Shown here piece by piece: positions 34,432-46,426 of a stretch of DNA of 64,000 nt. The translations under genes and the position numbers were made by a program. Source of the stretch: Alentia gelatinosa (Eukaryota > Annelida > Polychaeta > Phyllodocida > Polynoidae); the NCBI GenBank assembly GCA_950022655.1, contig OX465582.1, positions 96,362,704 through 96,426,703 of the forward strand. The letters are read 5' to 3'. The notes below the pieces were generated by a model that had not been told where the DNA came from, did no database searches, and saw nothing but the letters and a program-made list of their open reading frames with translations. The first letter of the stretch is position 1, and the number at the start of each line of letters is the position of its first letter.

Positions 34432-37400
34432 TCAGGGGCGTACCCAGGATTTTGTTTCGGGGGGGGCACACCTCTGAAGATTGACAAGGGTCCAGCTAAG
34501 AAGACCCTCCTGTGGGTCACTGGGGCAAATTAAGCCGCGGACGCACTTAGATTTTATAGATTAAACTGTATTCAGGATTCTGTTTCAGGGGGAATGTGAC
34601 CAGGGATCCAGCTCCTCCTGGGGGTCCAGGGGGCAAAGCCGCCAGAGGAACTTCAATTTCATGGATTATACAACCTGTATCCAGGATTTTTTTTCAAGGG
34701 ACAGGGATTACACATCTTAGGCTATCTAGAATTGTTTCCAGGAGTCTGGCTGCAAACCCCCCTCTTGTTGTCCAGGGGGCAAAGACCCTGAAAACATTTG
34801 GATTCTATAGATTATAAAAGCCATCCCCAGGATTTTCTTTGAAGAGGGGCACACATCTTAGGTTATCTGTGAATATTGTCAGGGTCTAGCAGAAAAGCCC
34901 TTTCTGGGGGTCCAGGGGGGCAAAGCCCCTGAAAGAACTTGGATTATATGCAATCTGTAATCAGCCATTTATTTCAGGGATGGGGGTTACCCTTCTTAGA
35001 GTATCTGGATATACAGCAAACCCCCTCCTGGGAGTCCAGGGGGTAAATCCCATAGAAGACCTTGTATCAAAAAAATTCTACAAGCTCCTCAAGATTTTGT
35101 TTCAAGGAGGGGGTTACATATTTTCAGCCATCTGGGAATATTGTCAGAGGTCTAGCAGCATGGCCCCACATGGTGGTCCAGGGGGCAACACCCCCAGGAT
35201 CACATGGCAATATTGCCAGAGGTTAAGGAAAGCCCCTAATGGGGTCCAGGCAAATGCCTCTGAAACATTTTGATTTCATAGATTTCACAAGCTGTCCCCA
35301 GGTTTTTGTCTCAGGGAGGGGGAGATACATACCTGAGACCAGGTACCAAGGGTCCATCATTAAAGTCTTTCTGGAGGTCAAGGGGGTGAACCCCCTGGCT
35401 ATACTTGGATTTTACACTTATAAAAGCTATACCTAGGGTTATGTCTTGGGGAGATTTATACACCTGAGACTATCTGGGGAGATTGTCAGGGGTCAGTCGC
35501 AAATTCCATCTGGTAGTCCAGGGGCAAACCCCGGAAACACTTGGATTTTATACATCATACAAGTTGTTCCAAGGATTTTGGTTCATGGAGGGGGTTACAT
35601 ACCCGAGACTACCTAGGAATATCAGTGGGGGTCCAGTGGCAAAGTACCCCCTGGAGGTCCTTGGGACAAATCCCTTAGAAGGACTTGGCTTTTATACATT
35701 ATACAATTTGTATCCACAATTCTTTTCAGTGAATGAGGTGGTAACAGGCCTAAGATTACTTGGGAAGATTAGAAGGGGTCCATCAGGTAAATCACCCCTA
35801 ATAGCTTAACATTTAGATTATTTTCAGGTGGCATACTTGCCTTGTTCAATGACACTGAAACAAGGGCATATAGGCATGTGCTTATTCGGGGCGGGGTGGG
35901 GGGGGGGGGGCACAATTTCTACTATCTTAACCACATTCCCCTTAAGCAGCATTCACCAGGGGCATACCCAGGATTTAGTTTCAGGGGAGGGGGGCACAAC
36001 TTGGACTACCCTGGATGATTGGCTTGGGCTCCAGGGGGCAAAGCCCCCAGCAGCACTTTGAATGTGTTGATTATAAAAGCTGTATCTAGGATTTTGTTGA
36101 GGGAGGGGGTCATATGCTTGACACTATCCAGGGGTCAAGAAGCAATGCCCCAGTTGGAAGGGGAGTCCAGGGACCAAAGCTCCCGGAAGAATTTGGAATT
36201 TTATTCAAAAAATACATCTTAGGATTGTTATGGGGAGGGGAGCCATACACCTAAAATTTGAAGGGGGTCCAGCAGCAAAGCCTCTGCTGGGGATCCAGGA
36301 GGCAAAGCCTCAAGATTCACTTGGGTTTTAGATTTTATACAAGCTGTATCGAGGATTTGGATTGAGGGAGGGGGATCATTACACACCTGAGACTACCTGG
36401 AATGTTGCCACAAGAGTAATAGCATAGCCCCTCTGGGAGGTCCAGGGGGCAAAACTTTTGGAAGCACTTTAATTTCAGATATTATTTATACAGTCTATAT
36501 CCATGATTTTGTTTCAGGAAAGGGTTACACACCTGGGACTACCTGGGGGGATTGTGAGTCTAGGGGCAAATTGCCTCCTTTGGGATCCAGGGGCCAAAAC
36601 CCCTGAAGTGTTTGGCAGGGGCTCCAGCAACAAAGCTCCTCCTGGGAGTTTAGGGGGTGAAGTCCCTGAAAGCAGTTGGATTTCTAGGTTGCCAGGGGTC
36701 CTGTAGCATAACCGCTCCTTGGGGTGCACTCATGAAGCCCCAGAATTTTTGAGTGAGAGGAGTCACACACCTGAGATTATTTGGGAATATTTTGAGTGGT
36801 CAAAAAGAAAAGCCAATCCCGGGGGTCCAGGGGCAAAGCCCCTGGAAGTATTCACATGTTAGTGACTCTATTTAGGGGAAGAGTTTTTACACACCTGAAA
36901 CTACATGTGAAGATTGCCAGGGATCCAGTTGCAAAAACCCATCTGGGAGGTCCAGGGGTCAGAACCCCTGGAAGCACTTGGGTTTCATAATTCAGAAATT
37001 ACAATGGGTCAGGGGCAAAGTGATTCTTTAGGGATCCAAGTGGGGAGGGGCTGAAGCCCCTGGGTGCACTTGTATGTCAAAAGATTATACAAGCTATATC
37101 CAGGATTTAATTCCAAGGGGGGGGGGGGGGCACACAACTGAGGCTATTTCTGAACATTACAAGGGGTCCAAAAGGAAAGCCTATCCTCAGGGTCAAGGGG
37201 GCGAAGCCCCTTGAAGCACTTGTATTTTACTGTGCCTAGGATTTTGTTTTCAGGAAGGGCTTTTACAGACCCTGACTGCATGGGAAGATTGCCAGGTGTC
37301 TGGTGGCAAAATCCATCTGGGGGTCCAGGAGGCAAAGCCTGCAGAAGAACCTGGTTTCTATATTTTATACAAAATGCCTCTTGGATTTTTTTTTCAGGGA

Positions 37401-37893
37401 CCAGGATGGTAACCGATCTAAGGCTATTTATGAAGATTGCAAGGGCCCTTAAAGTGCCTCTTTGGGAGTCTAGGGGCCCCCTGAAGAACTCTCTCTCTCT
37501 CTCTCTTGGGGACATATTTGCTTTGTTGAATGATGTACATATGGTAACAAGGGCATGTAGGGGGATTTTTTTAGAGGGTGGGGGGGCACACCTTGGACTA
37601 CCTTACATGCATCCTTCAAGTGTGCACCCCCAGCCCGGAGGGCCCCAAAAAATTGAATGAAAAAAGAAAGAAAAAAAAGTACCCCCAACCCCACCCCTAG
37701 ATAGATTTCAATATCTCATTTATGTGTAAATATCCCATTCTTGTATAATGCTGTAACTTTTTAACTATGATAGATAGAACAAAAATTCAAAAAACAGTAT
37801 GTGTAGAATTCCCAGTCGGAACAGACCATCATTGGAAAAATTTCGGGGGGGGCACGTGCCCCCTGTGCCCCCCCCCCCTGGGTATGCCCCTGC
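34432..37893. repeat. Degenerate G-rich tandem array bounded by inverted ends
   Basis: Units of roughly 120-150 bp repeat the order CCAGGATTTTGTTTCAGGGG, TTACACACCTGAGACTA, GTCCAGCAGCAAAGCCCC, GGGGTCCAGGGGGCAAAG. The left edge reads AGGGGCGTACCCAGG and the right edge CCTGGGTATGCCCCT, an inverted pair; an internal left edge recurs at about 35957. The many ORFs of 60-150 codons here come from low stop density in G-rich repeats and share no real protein. Confidence 0.85.
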
Positions 37894-38385
37894 TACTTCA
37901 AGTACTTGTCTAGTGAACCGGCCACAAAAAGCAATAGATTTAGGGCACTCAAACAGGAAAAAAAAATTGATTCTCATCACAAGGCCATGGAAAATATCAC
38001 TGACGAGAGAGGGTGGGGTTATTCCGGGTTTTTTTTTTCTTTTGCTGGATAAAAGATGGTTTTTGAAGTGTCATAACATGGTCTCCAGACATACTTATTT
38101 AGGTCCTATCTTACACGCTTACTCTAAACTCCTATTATCTCCCTCATTTTACTGTGAAAATGTGTTACAAGTGCAGCGCCAATTACAAAAGTTTGAGCAT
38201 AGGTTGCAACAAAGAAATATTGGTTGTGTGGGCAATATGAAGAGATATACCACAGTTTTGGGAATACCAAGCCAGTGTAAGGATGAGGATGTGAATATTT
38301 TGCCTAGGGAATACATAGATACATATTGTACTATACACCTGTGCCTTGAAATACTCCAAATACCAACCTCTGCTGGGGAATTGGT

Positions 38386-38763
38386 ACTTTAGGCGAACCA
38401 GTGTAGTGTGCCGGTATGCCGGCATACCGGCACGCTTTGATAAATCCGGTAAGTACCTGTGCGTGAAGAGTTATCATGACGCATGCTGGTTGTGCGTACC
38501 AAAAAACAACTTCCGCACTACCAGTCTAGTTTGACTTTCGCTTCGATTTTGACTTATTTTGGTAAGTTATTGTATCTTTACGAATATTCAGAGGTGTATA
38601 GTACAAGTGAAACTTGTTAACCTAATCGGGACAGCTCCTCGTACCGCGTTACTATCGGTAAAATTATCGCACTCGCTCTGCGAGCTCATGCGACAATTTT
38701 ACCGATAGTAACGCGGTACGAGGAGCCGTCCCAATTAGGTTAACTAGTTTCCCTAAAGTACCA
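38386..38763. mobile_element. Inverted-end element with two internal palindromes
   Basis: Ends GGTACTTTAGGCGAA and TTCCCTAAAGTACC are inverted. Inside are a perfect 26-bp palindrome (38408-38433, half-site GTGCCGGTATGCC) and a long hairpin (arms 38609-38671 and 38690-38752) with CGTACCGCGTTACTATCGG in the stem. AATT flanks both sides. Confidence 0.8.
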
Positions 38764-38989
38764 AATTGAATGCATCCCTGACATCAGGAGATTTAATTTG
38801 ATGCCAAAGACACATACCTTTCATAATTTCTATCAAGGTTCAACTCATTATATAAAAAGAAAGAAAAAAAACACAAAGAAAAAGGTTTTTGCTGATGCGT
38901 AGGGTGATGACAAATACAATTTTTCAGTGGCCTTAATTCCAGTGGCATTCACTCTGGACAGAATATATATTGCATAAAAAATCCATGTT

Positions 38990-39420
38990 GCGGAAGTAGA
39001 TAGAATTAGCATGAATCCAATATGGCCACCCCAAATGTATGAAATTCCATAATATATGTTTTCTGAGGTGGTGAATTCATATCAATCATAAAAAATTAGA
39101 ACTTTTCAGTAGATGAGTGTAAACCAAATGTGTCTGCCTAAAATCTATGAAATCCCTTAATTTGGGTTTGAATAAAGATATAAGCATGAATCAAAATGCT
39201 AAACATATGTTTTCTGAGGTCGGAAAATCTTATAAATATCCATAGAGTACATTAATGTAAATCCAATATGGCTGCTTGAATTCTATGAAATACCCTAATT
39301 TGTGTTTAAATAAAGATACAAACATGATTTGAAATGCTTATGTTTTCTTAGCTGAGTAACATATAAAACACTAGGGTAGTCCTTTTTTCTAATATTAAAT
39401 AGTGGGCACAATGAAAAATC
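38990..39420. repeat. Degenerate tandem repeat, about 130-bp units
   Basis: Three to four diverged units with AATCCAATATGG, TCTATGAAAT, TTTAAATAAAGATA and ATGTTTTCTGAGGT in the same order. Confidence 0.6.
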
Positions 39421-41410
39421 AAATATGGTTGCTTTGCAATCAATGAATTATCATAGCAATGTCACAAAAGAATGACAACATTGGCTAAGGAATATGATGT
39501 ATGTGACTTTTCATATGTAAGAAAACAATAAAAAAAAGAATAAAAAAATAACAACAAGAAGAATACAGGTATTAAGTACTACAATAAATCTGCAATATCC
39601 TAGGTTAATTGGTTTTCATTTTCTTCTTCTAAATTCAGAGCAAATTGCAACCTAAAATTCAGTTTTTCCTTTTTTTTTGGTAACAAATACAGAAAATAAT
39701 ATTTGATGATTGTTGTTCTTACAAAGGAGACAGTGATGCAGGCCCTCCTGTATTTTAAGTTGCAACATGTACTCCTCTAATGTACACCAATTTATTTAGA
39801 CTTGTGTCATACATAACAGGTTAATCATTAAAGATATAAAACAAAATATTCAATATATGAAAGTACTTGAATGTAATACTATTAGCACATCAGGTTCTGG
39901 GAGTTGAGAAGATTGAGACGACCTAACAGAAAATGAAGAGCTGTTACAATTACTTCAAGGAACAGCTCAACATACTTATTTCAGGATCTACAAAGGATTC
40001 TGAATACAATGAATTGATTACAGAGATAATGCAATTTGCTGGTAACAAGTTATATTTTGAAAAAGGAAATAACTGAAAAACTCTGCTTCCATTACCTTGA
40101 TATGGTAGATATATACTCTTGTGGGTTGTTAAGTCTGAAGACACTGGACACTAAAATTTACATCTTAAGACAGTTAGGGACATACTGCCATATATGACAA
40201 CCACTGGGCATTTTACTTATAAACTAGATGTCCCAACCAGGGGTAGAATAATAATAAAAGGACTAGTGGTCAGTTGATTTTGCTCTTGTCTTCTACAGCC
40301 TGTAGAACATTTTCTGTCAATGCTGTCAGAACTAGGGTGACAACTTTTTTACAGTATGGTAGGAAAACCTGTATTTTTCTCTTTCTCAAGAAAGAAAGAA
40401 ATTACAACCTTTGCCAGATCTAAGGTGATCCTAGTTAAAAGTGAGGCCTTCCCTGTTGACCCCAATATGGTTTTCAAAATATAGGTTGCAAGTGGAATGA
40501 AAAAAAAAGATATAACAAAAGCTAAGAGTGCATTTTGAAATAGAAATATTGGCCTTAAAAGGCCAAATTAGCAGGTGATCGCATTTAAAACTCGATACAA
40601 AGTCTGCCAATAATTAATTACTATGATATCAAGGAAGGCCTGCCCCTGGGAGTTGGCAGGATTTAGAGGTATAAGAGAGGGGGAAAGGGAAGTGTCGGGT
40701 TACCATAGGAGAAACTTACACAAGTTCTGTGCATATCTTGCAAGTCTTTCTTCACTCGGCCTATCAGGTGTTTGGGGAAGTTCATAAAGTAGTTTGAGGT
40801 CCATAATCAAAGACTTGAGCAAGTCTAGGGAGAGAGCAGACCCTGCCAAGGAGTTCTTAAAAGTGGACCTGTGATTAAAAATGTCCCCCCAAATCAAATG
40901 ACTCTTTTGTTTTTTTAAATCCATGTCAAAATATTAAATGATAAAGTAATAGGATATTGCATTACCATAAAACTTGTCCAGAAAAAAAAAAATCATATAC
41001 CTCTCTGTACTTAGTTATGGCTCCATCTGGTGTTAGTTGGCCATACTATAAACTCCATGTTCCAAGTGAGGCTCAACCTGATATAATATTATAGGTATTA
41101 AGGTGTGTGCTAATCTGCTTGGAGAGTTATATGAACCACAGAGTCCTCTGGTGGAACATGGCTGCATTACTATTCAAAGATGGCTGTTCCCACCATGCTA
41201 TGGAATTAGGAAAAAATACATGAATATCTTGCCAAATATAAGCTTAACCTAAATAATGGGACTTTCTAGGATGTAAGCAACTGTCAGTGTCACTTATGGA
41301 GATGGTAAATGTTACACCAGTGCTCCCTGTTAATCAATAGTGAGTAAACCTCTGTTTAAGTATGCCCATATCACCGACCCCCCCCCCCCCCCCACACACA
41401 CACACACACT
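39421..41410. other. AT-rich unique DNA, no gene seen
   Basis: No coding-like ORF or structured repeat apart from a C run and a CA run at about 41375-41410, immediately before the Penelope insertion. Confidence 0.5.
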
Positions 41411-41413
41411 TTT

Positions 41414-42849
41414 GACAAATACTTGAGAATCTTTATGTTAGAATCTTTTCGTTCCAATGGATCACGTTAGTTCTCCTGGTCAGAGCAAGTACCAACTACA
41501 ACACAGAAAAAGAGACGACAGGAACTGCAACAGAAGAAAATAAAACCACCAACGAACAACAGACAAACAAAGACACCAACAAGAAGAATGACGCCAATGG
41601 AAAAGACTCCAATAAATGTACAAAGAAGAACTGCAAGTATTGCAACATGCTATGCATGGATGGCCAAATTACATCAAAAACGACGGGAAGAACACATCAT
41701 ACGAAGTGGAACGTAACATGCAACAGCTCCAACGTAATCTACTGTTTGGAGTGCAAAACGTGCAACACCCAGTATGTGGGCCACACGAAAAGACGAATCA
41801 AGGAACGAGTCAGAGAACACCTAAACTGTATCAGGAAACACTCAAGCAAGAACGAAATACCAGAACACTACAACAAGAACTCACACCACGGGACAGACGA
41901 TGTGAAGGTATATATACTGGACTATATATACAGATACCCCGAATCGAAAGAAGCACAACGACTACGAAACAAGATAGAATTCAACTGGATCCATCGACTA
42001 AAAAGCCACGCACCAAATGGGCTCAACATTCTGGACAATAGGTACGGCTAGCCTACACGATCCCCCTAGAAAGTTTTTTCGCCAGCTCCGACACTGCCAC
42101 AACGCCACGTCAAAAAATTGTTTCCTACCACGGAGAACTAACGTGATCCATTGGAACGAAAAGATTCTAACATAAAGGTAATCTCCGCAGTGTGGACTAG
42201 AAGAAATGGGAAAGGCTAGGACTGCAAAAAATGGAGAGAGCATCTGTTTGTGAATTCACCAATTCGCATCTAGGGCTGTCATATCCTCCCACGGCACAGA
42301 GTGACCGTGAGAAAGACCACAGAAGAGTACCCACCAAAATTTTGCCTGACGAGACTGGATAACAGTCGAAACCGCGAGAGAAATCCCTGCTACACACACC
42401 CTGACGCTGGCCGTTCAGGGTAGACTTCACTGCTGTCAGTCAGACATGATGACATCAGTCAAAACCACAAATAACACCATCTGAGGGGCATCCTCCCAGT
42501 GAGTGATTCTTACTGGGTTTGGGAAACTTGGTTTATCCCATAGATAGGGTTCTACTCGGTTAGCTCCCCATAGGACCTGTGTGGAATGACACACAGAGCC
42601 CCATACTCGACATCGCCGTATGGACGAGTATAACAGAGCGCACTCCGACGCTCGACCAACCGCAACACTGCTCGAGGGTCACGTGCACGCCTCGACCAAT
42701 CAGCGACAACGAAAACAAGGGTAGACAGACAGAGCGCGGGAACTTTCACTGTGCCGACACCCAGTTCTCTCCATTAGTGGTCGCAACAGCAGTGGGTTTG
42801 AGACGCAATAGAAGATACGCCTCGTTCACAGACAAATACTTGAGAATCT
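41414..42849 (+). mobile_element. Penelope-like element copy with inverted arms and flanking direct repeats
   Basis: A 19-bp direct repeat (GACAAATACTTGAGAATCT) occurs at 41414-41432 and 42831-42849. A perfect 46-bp inverted repeat lies at 41431-41476 and 42132-42177, bracketing the GIY-YIG frame. The 650 bp from 42178 to 42830 are CpG-rich and unlike the neighbouring AT-rich DNA, so they probably belong to the same insertion. Penelope elements often carry complex direct and inverted terminal repeats. Confidence 0.6.
41416..42051 (+). pseudogene. Penelope-type GIY-YIG endonuclease remnant
   Basis: One open frame runs from just after a stop at 41413 to TAG at 42049. After a Asn/Thr/Lys-rich linker it reads CTKKNCKYC (zinc-type cysteines), then IYCLECKTCNTQYVGHT (YVG at 41773-41781, the second half of the GIY-YIG motif), an Arg/Lys-rich helix (KRRIKERVREH) and IEFNWIHRL with the expected catalytic Glu. 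This is the C-terminal endonuclease of Penelope-like retroelements, which nicks target DNA for reverse transcription. The reverse transcriptase part is absent, so this copy is 5' truncated or a derived element. No in-frame ATG precedes the cysteine motif. Confidence 0.8.
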
Positions 42850-43479
42850 ACCTAGAAATCTCGACTTCCTTGCACCTACTGGTTTTTTTAATTCTTTTCG
42901 AAATGAGGTATATTATGATATGATTCAACCAGTTTAAGGAGTAGAAATATGTTAATAAAGGAGTTCTTCAAAACTCACCCATGACTTCAAAATCCATGCC
43001 AAAATACTAAAACTGTAAGGCATTGTATCACCATAGAACCTTCTGTACAAAACAGAAATCATATTCCTATCTGTACTTAGTTAGCTATAAAAGGCAAAAA
43101 GGTGTTCTACAGTAGGCTATAGCCATAACCTAATGATATAATGTTTATCAACGCAACACTAGACTATGATAAGATCTTTCATGTTTTAATTATTGTTAAA
43201 TCAACTGCCCTTAAGTTTATCAGGAACAATAATTCTTTCCAAGCTATGTCTGAAGGCTTTGGTTATTTTATAGAAAGGTTCTGATGCAGGTCTTGACATT
43301 CTGAGGAATGTTTCACCACCATGTACAAATAACCTTCACTTGTGTCAAGCCCAAAGAACATTTACACATACATAGATCTGATTCAGCTGGGTTTCAGTCT
43401 GTGTATTTACCAAATATACCAGGTACCAATATACTTTGGCAATCAACTCTCTGCTTAAGTCAACTAAACTCTGCCAATT

Positions 43480-43900
43480 GTTAAAAAAAATACTAGCAGA
43501 GCTAGGGTTATAATTCCAAATGTACCAGATAGGTCTCAATCTGGGGAAGACCACCAAATAGTTTATTAAGGCTTACTAGATGGGCAATATTTTCAAAACT
43601 TTGACTTTCTATGGATGACCATGTAAAAATCAGTGAGTTCTGAGGGGATGCTGTCAGCTCAAGTCACCCAATTTGTGCTAATTGTTTAGAAACACCCAAC
43701 ACACCTAGGGCCATAATCCTAATTATTCTATTTGGGTTTATATCTGGGAACGATCACTAAACTGTTCGTTAAGGCTTGCTGGGTGGGTAATGTTTTATAT
43801 ACTATTACTTTCTATGGTTGACCATGTAAAAATAAGTTGAGTTCTGAGGGGTGCTGTCAGCTAAAGTCACCCAATTAACAAGTGCTGATTGCACCCCTTA
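43480..43900. repeat. About 204-bp tandem duplication
   Basis: Two units share TTAAGGCTTRCTRGRTGGG, CTTTCTATGG, GACCATGTAAAAAT, GAGTTCTGAGGGG and GTCACCCAATT at a spacing of about 204 bp (43563 and 43767). Confidence 0.75.
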
Positions 43901-44448
43901 GAAACCAAACTGCTAGTTCCTGCCCGGAGGGTTGCCCAGATCAAGGAGGAAGCCCTAGGCTGGTACAGGATAGTGAGTAGCTGCTCACCTGGAAGGGTGC
44001 TGATAGCACTCAAGTGGACCATGAGATTTGGCAATTGTAACTGCAAGGGGCTTATGTGGACCAGAGGAATAGTGGTCACCACTACAGTTTGGTGTTGTCC
44101 AAATGCAAAAAGGTAAATGCATATATATATTAGGGATATGCAGTTCAGTTTAACTGGGTATCATGGATCCCTGCCCCTCCACAAGGTCATAATATCTATT
44201 TCCAAGGTCAAATGTTTCCTTAAGGGGATCACAAGTTTCCACAAGTGTATATCATCATGAGTGTTATGTAGTCAGTAGAGGGTCCTTGACTTTCCTCAAG
44301 GTCATTACCCCAATTCCCAAGTAAAATGAGAAAATTTGCTCTATTTCCCCAACTTCTAATATGATTATATCGTACCAACCCTAGTTTGCATGTGGCTTAT
44401 GTAACGCTGAAACTGCATTGAGACAATAATAACAAACTACACCAATTA

Positions 44449-44981
44449 CAGGCCTCCCAGTGCCCCACTTCCTAAATATAGGTTTTTAAATAGGTTTTGA
44501 AAATCAAAATATAGGTTTTTACAGGTTTTTCAAGGCCCAAAAACTTTTATAGGATTTTAGGGTAAACATATTCAGCATAATGAGTCAAAATATAGTGAAT
44601 CGCTTATTTTCAGTTCTTAATCTTTAAAAAATGTATCTAGTAATAAATTGCAGGACGACCGGATGTCTGTCTCGTCAGGTTACACCCAGCAAACATGTAT
44701 ACATATGCATGTTGAGTTCGAACAGGCAAGCCAACCTGACAAGAAGTCACACCAACTGTTGATTCTTAAACATTTTTATGATTTATTAAATAAACCGATA
44801 ATGTGGATTTCTTGTCATTTGACAATCTAACTTTGTGTCAATTTAACTTCTTAGATTTCCTGTAAAAGTCAATCTGCATAGCAATGAAAATATAGGTTTT
44901 TATAGGTTATATAGGTTCCTTTAAAAAAATAAAGGCTCATGAATCAAAATATAGGTTTTAAAGGTTTCACTGGGAAGCCTG
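44449..44981. mobile_element. 533-bp MITE with CAATTA target duplication
   Basis: Ends CAGGCCTCCCAGTG and CACTGGGAAGCCTG are inverted (one mismatch) and are flanked on both sides by CAATTA (44443-44448 and 44982-44987). The interior repeats AAAATATAGGTTTTT-type blocks near both ends. No ORF for a transposase. Confidence 0.82.
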
Positions 44982-44987
44982 CAATTA

Positions 44988-46420
44988 TCACTTTGCATCC
45001 AACAATAAAGCTAAAAAATTTACCTTTCTGAATAGAAATTTGATGGATAGATACAAGGTCGGGTACCTAGTCTCAAAGGTATTCTTAGGGGTAGAGTGAT
45101 TATAAATCTGTTGTTCTATACTGTACATGAAAAGGTTTACTTTTGCTTTCACATGATAACATTAAAACTTCGACAAATTTTGAATTTGAATAACAACCTT
45201 GGAAATTAAGATAGAGGAAGTTCCCTTTTCCGTTCATCAACAGAAAACTCTTAATACAATAGATTTATCAGAGAGGAAAATACGTTCCATAGCATGGTCT
45301 TTTGAAATTCAACATTCTATGTGAAATTCTTGATTTGTCTACTTTAAGTATAGCTCAAAATACCAGGTTTAGGGGTTTTGCTGCCGAGAAGCTTTGGTTC
45401 AAACCCAAAAAACCAAGAGAGCCAAAATCCCTTCGGACATCACCCCCAAACCCATTTTGCTTTGCAACAGCGTAGAATGGTATTCTTCACTAAAAGCGTC
45501 AGAGGGTGGAATATGCATGACCACAGTGTATGATATTATGGCCATATACTAGTGTTGGTCACCAATCACAAACGACACACAGGCACATCTGCTTTGCAAA
45601 TCATTTTAATGAAAGACGTTTTCGTGAACAATGTAATGACACAGATGAGAGAGTTCGTCTGAGAGAATATTCCAATGATACGGGTTGAATCTGAAGAGCA
45701 CCGATTACATATATAGATCATATATATATAATATACCATCCACAGTCACACTTTCACCTACTATCGCCTACTCGAAGGAGTTCATGGGGAATGAAGTTTA
45801 CACCACGTGAGGCAAGGGCTGGGAACTGCATAGTGCAGGCCTTTAATCATGAAAATACAATATATATTCGTATGTGGCTTAATTAAGTATACATCCCTTG
45901 GAGAACCTACGATTCCTTCCCAAGAGGGATATTTTCATTACCCCCACCGGGCAGATTTGAGCAGTGAGGTGATACTAACATCATGGCACTTAATCATAAC
46001 TGTCCGAGTTTAAGGTGAATGTTTATTTCCAGAAACACAAGTTGGGTCATTAACAAATGGTTTTAAAGAATAAACAAAAAATGGATTACGTGGCATAACT
46101 GTCAGCTCTCTACTTTCACTGAGGTTAAGAGGTAAGTTTTTATGCATATGAGCCATAACAACACCTATTTAAAGAACTGTCCCGTGCAACCTTGCACGCT
46201 ACGCCTACCATGAGGGGAACCTTATCTGGACTATTCAATGAACGGCGAAACACTTGAGACTGATGAGATATGCAACATGAACTGTTCTTTATATACAACA
46301 ATGACGTTTTCAATGACAAATGGGTATATGGAAATATCTACCGAAACTCCACTTACACACAGTGTAAATGAAAAGTTCTCATGACAAAAGTCATTATATT
46401 TTTTTTCACACAAGTAGTTG
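44988..46420. other. Gene B 3' flank
   Basis: AT-rich; includes the likely 3' UTR of gene B on the minus strand (down to about 46.0 kb) and a TATATA run near 45720. Nothing else recognised. Confidence 0.45.
46022..46027 (-). terminator. Candidate poly-A signal of gene B
   Basis: AATAAA on the minus strand, about 400 nt past the gene B stop codon. It is the first canonical hexamer I noticed downstream. Confidence 0.4.
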
Positions 46421-46426
46421 TCAACC

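Noticed and set aside
34596..37660. Many ORFs of 60-150 codons sharing phrases such as GLPGG and KAPG
   Set aside because: They are different frames of a degenerate G-rich tandem repeat, with frames that shift between units.
37799..38392. 197-codon ORF
   Set aside because: Begins inside the transposon end with its C and G runs and crosses into unrelated unique DNA; no domain.
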